This document shows positions 59,771 to 64,000 of a DNA stretch of 64,000 nt, in pieces. The stretch spans positions 62,001 through 126,000 of the forward strand of contig DYEX01000158.1 of the NCBI GenBank assembly GCA_020725525.1, written 5' to 3'. Source of the stretch: Desulfovirgula sp. (lineage in GTDB: Bacteria; Bacillota; Desulfotomaculia; Desulfotomaculales; Desulfovirgulaceae). The notes beneath the pieces are model-generated. The model was not told the origin of the DNA. It did not search any database and saw only the letters and a list, made by a program, of their open reading frames with translations. The position numbers and the translations under genes are program-made. Positions within the stretch are counted from its first letter, which is position 1, and every line of letters starts with the position of its first letter.

Positions 59771-61465
59771 ATGAGCAAAATAGAAGCAAGAGAAATATTT
59801 GTTAAGGATTTATTCAGTGACAAGTTTCTGTTTCAAATACCGGTGTATCAGAGGCCGTTTAGCTGGGATAAAGATGATTTTGATAACTTGTTCGAAGATA
59901 TAAGACAAAGTATGGAAAATGGCGAACAAAATTACTTTCTAGGAAGCATTATTTTGCGAACTGTTGAGAAAGAGGCTGATGGTAGCGGGTTATATGATCT
60001 TGTGGATGGTCAGCAGAGAATTACTTCTTTAATTATTCTTTTAGCTGTTATGAGAGACCTCTTAAATAATTTTGACCGTAATGATGCCGAACAAATTCAA
60101 AGTTTATTGTACCAAAAAGCAGCCCCACTACTTGGGAAAAAAGAATCATTTCGTCTCTTAGTCTGGGAGCGGGAACAGGATTTCTTTAAAGAGAATATCC
60201 TTCAGGAAGGCAAAACTCTTCATGACTTTAACCTTAAAACCTTAAAAGATGCAAAATATAAAATGGTTCTAGCTATTACAATATTTAAGCAGAAATTTAT
60301 TAATGATAATGGGGAAATTAATAAAGACCTATTATTTAAAATGAGCTATTATGTTCTAAATAATTGCTTATTTGCGTACGTAAAAACAGGAGAGCTTACT
60401 TTGGCCTTCAGGCTTTTTACCGTTTTGAACACTCGGGGTCTTCCTTTGACTGCATCTGATTTATTAAAAAGTTATAACCTGGCAGCTGTTCCCGATGATA
60501 ATCGTAAAAAATATGCTCAGATATGGGAGAACATAGAAGACGAGTTAGGCAAAGAAGAGTTAGAACGGTTAATAAGCTTCCTTCGTGATATTTTTATTAG
60601 AGAAAAAGCTAAAAGAACCATGTTCGAGGAGTTTGAGGAGAGGGTTTTCGCCAGCGGTGTTATTTCTAAAGGTGAAGCTTTTATTAAATATTTAAAAAAT
60701 ATGGCGGACATTTATAGAGAACGAGTTCAAAACGCTCAGATAAGCTCGACTTCTAATGTTTACGTAAGGTATTACAACTTGATGTCGTTAATGAGGGATT
60801 TTATTCCATCTAAAGACTGGATGTCAGCTTTTCTTAGGTTCTGTGAAAAGTTTAATAATGAAAACAAAATAATGGAATTCCTTCAAAAGATTGAAAAGCG
60901 ATATATTGTTGATTGGGTGTTAGGCTTTACGCCAACTCAACGCTTAACTATTATCTATAACATTATAAGGCTTATTAATGAATCTACTTGTGAAGATGAA
61001 GTTATTAATAATTCACTATTTGACACAAGCGCAAGGGAAAAAGAATTTCTATCCGCTATTGATTCAGTCGACTTCTATGATAAAAACTATTCAAAATATG
61101 TCTTGCTTAGAATAGATCTCGATCTTTCGGAAAACCAGAATATAACAAAAGCATATAAGGGAACTATTACAATTGAACATATATTACCTAGAAATCCAAG
61201 TCATAATGAATGGTTAGATTTATTTGATAAGCAAGCACGCTCAGAATGGACTAATAAAATAGGAAATTTAGTCTTATTAAGCCGTAGAAAAAACTCTTCA
61301 GCCAACAATCGTCCTTTTCTTGAAAAAAAGAAAAGTTACTTTGGGGGAAGTATGACTGATTTCGAGTTGACTAAAGAAATTGATAAATATAATAAGTGGG
61401 ATATACAGAGCATTCAAGATAGGCAAAGGGAAATGCTAAGAAGAGCTAAAAAGTTGTGGCTATAA
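59771..61465 (+). CDS. DUF262/DUF1524 protein (GmrSD-like nuclease)
   Basis: A 564-residue cytoplasmic protein. The N-terminal DUF262 (GmrS-like, ParB-fold NTPase) has 'IPVYQRPFSWDKDDFDNLFEDI' near 23-44 and 'LVDGQQRITSLIIL' near 77-90. The C-terminal DUF1524 (GmrD-like, HNH/His-Me nuclease) has 'IEHILPRNPSHNEWLD' near 468-483 and 'IGNLVLLSRRKNSSANNRPF' near 497-516. GmrSD enzymes cut DNA with glucosylated hydroxymethylcytosine in phages; whether this one does is unknown. ATG 59771 follows GAGGAGGATT. The gene is strikingly AT-rich compared with both sides, a sign of recent transfer. Confidence 0.9.
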   Translation: MSKIEAREIFVKDLFSDKFLFQIPVYQRPFSWDKDDFDNLFEDIRQSMENGEQNYFLGSIILRTVEKEADGSGLYDLVDGQQRITSLIILLAVMRDLLNNFDRNDAEQIQSLLYQKAAPLLGKKESFRLLVWEREQDFFKENILQEGKTLHDFNLKTLKDAKYKMVLAITIFKQKFINDNGEINKDLLFKMSYYVLNNCLFAYVKTGELTLAFRLFTVLNTRGLPLTASDLLKSYNLAAVPDDNRKKYAQIWENIEDELGKEELERLISFLRDIFIREKAKRTMFEEFEERVFASGVISKGEAFIKYLKNMADIYRERVQNAQISSTSNVYVRYYNLMSLMRDFIPSKDWMSAFLRFCEKFNNENKIMEFLQKIEKRYIVDWVLGFTPTQRLTIIYNIIRLINESTCEDEVINNSLFDTSAREKEFLSAIDSVDFYDKNYSKYVLLRIDLDLSENQNITKAYKGTITIEHILPRNPSHNEWLDLFDKQARSEWTNKIGNLVLLSRRKNSSANNRPFLEKKKSYFGGSMTDFELTKEIDKYNKWDIQSIQDRQREMLRRAKKLWL

Positions 61466-61497
61466 TTACCGATGAAATTCGCAAAGGAGCTCAAACC

Positions 61498-61893
61498 ATG
61501 ATCAAAGTTACCGCAGCCGTATTAATTAAAGATGGGCGGGTTCTGATTGCTAAACGCAGGGCAAATGATAAACTGGCAAATAAATGGGAGTTCCCGGGTG
61601 GCAAAATTGAGGCCGGTGAAAGCCCGGAAGAATGTTTGCGCCGGGAAATGCGGGAAGAATTCCAGATTGAGATAACGGTGAAGGAGTTCTTTGGGGAGAG
61701 CATATACCGTTATGATCATACTACCGTTCACCTGCTTGCTTACCTGGCCCATTTGGAAAAAGGGGAGTTAAAACCTACAAGCCACGCTGAATATCGCTGG
61801 GTAAGTGCAGACGAGCTGGACAAATATGATTTTGCTCCTGCTGATAAACCGTTCGTAGAAAAAATACAAAGCAGTAGGGTGATAGAGTCTTAA
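61498..61893 (+). CDS. NUDIX hydrolase (MutT-like)
   Basis: A 131-residue NUDIX protein. The Nudix box reads GGKIEAGESPEECLRREMRE then EFQI, so it matches GX5EX7REUXEE, with F in place of the usual G after EE. 'LIAKRRANDKLANKWEFPGG' is typical of 8-oxo-dGTP diphosphatase-like proteins ((d)CTP hydrolases are similar). ATG 61498 follows AAAGGAG. It lies 32 bases after the DUF262 gene; a link to it as a nucleotide-clearing partner is possible but unproven. GC returns to near-host values. Confidence 0.92.
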   Translation: MIKVTAAVLIKDGRVLIAKRRANDKLANKWEFPGGKIEAGESPEECLRREMREEFQIEITVKEFFGESIYRYDHTTVHLLAYLAHLEKGELKPTSHAEYRWVSADELDKYDFAPADKPFVEKIQSSRVIES

Positions 61894-61983
61894 AACGAAA
61901 ACAAAAGGAGTAGTTTTCACGACCGACTTTCTCGCATTGAAAAAAAGCCAATAATGGGGAAAGAGCTTGGGAGGGCTTAAGCG

Positions 61984-64000
61984 ATGAGTGTATTCCAGTA
62001 TGCTGCTACCATCATTGATGATTACAAAAACTATGTGTGCAGCTTTTTTAATATTGCCGATGAGCGTATCCGGGAGCGAGTGGAAGAAGAGCTCTTTGAA
62101 AAGGATTTATTATGGCCGGAGGCACTGATTCAGCTTAACCCGGGGTATGAGACGGCAGCTACGGTGAAGGAGCTTTGTGCACAAGGTAGCCTGCATCCTT
62201 TGTGCGGGGAGATTTTTTGCCATGATGATGGCCGGTCTTTAACCCTTTATCACCATCAACAGGCGGCTATTGAGTGCGCTTTGCGCGGCGAGCATTTCGT
62301 GGTGACTAGCGGCACCGGTTCAGGCAAAACCCTGACCTACCTCATCCCCATTTTCAATGCTGTCCTGCGGGACGATCCCGGACAAGCCAAAGTGCGGGCA
62401 ATTATTGTTTATCCCATGAATGCTTTAGTAAATTCACAGTACGAAGCATTAGAAAGACTCGCAAAAGATTATCGTCAGCGGACCGGCCAAACCCTACCGG
62501 TTCGTTTTGCAAAATATACTGGCCAGGAAGAGCGCGAGGAAAGAGAGCGCATTCTGAAGACACCGCCTCATATTTTGCTCACCAACTATGTAATGCTCGA
62601 ATTAATGCTGGTGCGCCCTCACGAGCGCCCCTTTGTGGATAAAACGGTGGCCGGTATAGAATTTCTTGTTTTTGACGAACTGCATACTTACCGTGGACGG
62701 CAGGGTGCAGATGTGGCCCTTCTCATTAGGCGCCTGCGTGAGCGTTGCGGTAATCCGGAGGTTATTTGTATTGGGACCAGTGCCACAATGGTAAGCGGTA
62801 AAGAGGTAAGCATAGTCGAGCGGCGCCAGGTAGTGGCATCTTTTGCCAGTAAAATATTCGGCGTCCCGGTAAGTCCTGAAAACATTATTGAAGAGCGTTT
62901 CCGTCTTCTCGCGCATCCAGACTGCGAGGTCACCCCCGAAGTTCTCCGTGCCTGCTTTGATGCTCCTTTGCCGGAAACGGTGGAGGAAATATTGAAGCAT
63001 CCCCTTACGTGGTGGATTGAGCAAAACTTTGGGGTAAGCCGGCAGCCGGATGGGTCTCTGTGGCGTTGTAAGCCCATCACGCTTACCGAAGGGGCGCAAC
63101 GGTTAGCTCTAGCTACGGGGCTGGAAGAGACGGCCTGCCTTGAGCGCTTGCGGGAAATGTTGATCCGGGGAAGCCGCCTAAGAAATCCAGATAACAGTCC
63201 GGTGTTTGCCCTCAAACTGCATCAATTTGTGAGCCAGGGAAGTTCGGTATACGCCACCTTAGAGCCTCCCGCCAGCCGGTACATAACGCTGGAGGGCCGC
63301 TATTATGCTCCCCATACCAGCTCCGGGGGAGAGCGCCTGCTTTATCCCGTGGAGTTTTGCCGCGTTTGTGGCCAGGCATACTATGACGTGTGGAAAAACG
63401 GTGGAGAAAAACGTTTTCTGCCACGGGAACCGGAAAACGAATTTTTAGATACTTCTAATGAGCTTATTGCCGGCTACCTGGTGCTTGGAGAAGAAGTTGC
63501 AGACTGGACACCAGATGCCGAGCATTTGCCACCAGAGTGGTTGGACGACCGGGGGCGTATTAAGAGCCAATATCGTAAAGTTGTGCCGCAGGAAGTATGG
63601 GTGCGTCCTGACGGCACCTTTACGGAAGAGCCTGCACCGGGAGCAATAAAGGCATTGTTTCAACCCAAACCATTTATGCTTTGTGTTGCCTGCGGAGAGT
63701 TTTATACGGGGCGCGACAAGTACGAGTTTCGCAAGCTGGCCCGGCTCTCCAGCGAAGGACGCAGCAGCGCGACCACCGTCATGGTCTTGGCAGCATTGCT
63801 TCACGCAGAGCGGGAAGGTATCGCCGAAGATATCCAGCGCAAGGTGCTGAGTTTTACTGATAACCGGCAGGATGCTTCTTTGCAGGCCGGGCATTTCAAC
63901 GATTTCGTGCGTTTTTCGCTCCTGCGGGCAGCTCTCTACCAGGCGCTTGAAACCTACCAGGAGCTTTACTACGATAACATTGCCGATAAAGTACTTGCGT
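61984..64000 (+). CDS. Large DEAD/DEAH-box helicase with CxxC pairs, cut by window end
   Basis: Open from ATG 61984 to the right edge (672 codons seen). Walker A 'SGTGSGKTLTYLIP' is at residues 109-122, the DExH box 'FLVFDELHTYRGRQGADVAL' near 229-248, and motif III 'GTSATM' near 263-268. Two zinc-type pairs follow: 'FCRVCGQAYYD' near 459 and 'LCVACGEFYTG' near 567. The last part has 'LSFTDNRQDASLQAGHFNDF' near 620-640, at the start of the second helicase lobe. Large helicases with this type of cysteine-bearing lobe (DUF1998 relatives) occur in DISARM, Druantia, Dpd and in the MrfA/YprA repair group. Which one this is needs the missing 3' part. The ribosome site is weak (GGGAGGGC at long spacing). 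Confidence 0.88.
   Translation, partial: MSVFQYAATIIDDYKNYVCSFFNIADERIRERVEEELFEKDLLWPEALIQLNPGYETAATVKELCAQGSLHPLCGEIFCHDDGRSLTLYHHQQAAIECALRGEHFVVTSGTGSGKTLTYLIPIFNAVLRDDPGQAKVRAIIVYPMNALVNSQYEALERLAKDYRQRTGQTLPVRFAKYTGQEEREERERILKTPPHILLTNYVMLELMLVRPHERPFVDKTVAGIEFLVFDELHTYRGRQGADVALLIRRLRERCGNPEVICIGTSATMVSGKEVSIVERRQVVASFASKIFGVPVSPENIIEERFRLLAHPDCEVTPEVLRACFDAPLPETVEEILKHPLTWWIEQNFGVSRQPDGSLWRCKPITLTEGAQRLALATGLEETACLERLREMLIRGSRLRNPDNSPVFALKLHQFVSQGSSVYATLEPPASRYITLEGRYYAPHTSSGGERLLYPVEFCRVCGQAYYDVWKNGGEKRFLPREPENEFLDTSNELIAGYLVLGEEVADWTPDAEHLPPEWLDDRGRIKSQYRKVVPQEVWVRPDGTFTEEPAPGAIKALFQPKPFMLCVACGEFYTGRDKYEFRKLARLSSEGRSSATTVMVLAALLHAEREGIAEDIQRKVLSFTDNRQDASLQAGHFNDFVRFSLLRAALYQALETYQELYYDNIADKVLA

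Noticed and set aside
1-64000. tRNA, rRNA genes and CRISPR arrays
   Set aside because: No cloverleaf with TTCGA-type arm and no regularly spaced repeats were noticed on reading; an automatic tRNA and CRISPR scan was not possible here.
57463-64000. Transposase, integrase or tRNA attachment site bounding the right-hand island
   Set aside because: None is visible in the window; the island's mobility genes, if any, would be beyond the right edge.

Overview
This window reads as the chromosome of a spore-forming, anaerobic, probably thermophilic Firmicute of the Desulfotomaculum / Desulfofundulus / Pelotomaculum group (Peptococcaceae). That placement is inferred from gene content: spoVS, a gerM-type lipoprotein and a SpoVD-like PBP for sporulation; a lactate permease with a fused LutB-LutA iron-sulfur protein; cobalamin synthesis; T-box and cobalamin riboswitches; strong AGGAGG ribosome sites with many GTG/TTG starts; fairly high GC. 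I cannot name the species.

Layout. 1-5.3 kb is a lactate-use locus: two gene remnants (N-terminus of an EtfB, and a GlcD-like fragment), then lactate permease, LutC and a fused LutBA. 5.4-21.6 kb is a conserved cell-division/DNA-processing neighbourhood known from Bacillus as spoIIIE-ymfM(rodZ)-pgsA-cinA-recA-rny-ymdB-spoVS, here with mnmH, rimO, a compact FtsH-like protease and azlCD set into it. Between recA and rny lies an unannotated structured RNA with its own consensus promoter, a long closing helix and a terminator. 21.7-25.6 kb holds a dipeptidase, a PHP phosphoesterase, a DapL-like aminotransferase and small conserved genes. 25.7-35.3 kb is a cobalamin-riboswitch-headed operon (cobU-cobQ-cbiB-cbiA-cobS-cobD-cobC) that runs straight into a class B PBP with PASTA domains. 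35.5-42.3 kb carries GNAT-like, small membrane, gerM-type, second FtsK/SpoIIIE, lgt and zinc-ribbon genes.

42.4-52 kb is a catabolic block: HyuA/HyuB, an alpha/beta hydrolase and an ADP-forming acyl-CoA synthetase on the minus strand, facing a CaiB-type CoA transferase and a radical SAM protein on the plus strand. 52-54.9 kb is a phenylalanine branch unit: a T-box leader with a duplicated antiterminator/terminator platform, DAHP synthase, and a P-protein whose chorismate mutase domain is at the C-terminus (PDT-ACT-CM). 54.9-57.7 kb holds small conserved and membrane genes.

From about 57.8 kb to the right edge the base composition changes repeatedly and the content becomes accessory: a small ORF beside a palindrome, a WYL regulator, a decapitated thermonuclease, an AT-rich DUF262/DUF1524 (GmrSD-like) nuclease gene, a NUDIX hydrolase and the first 672 codons of a large DEAD/DEAH helicase with CxxC pairs. 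This looks like the left end of a defence-type island that continues outside the window. Together with the recA-rny RNA and the tandem T-box, it is the most promising material here.
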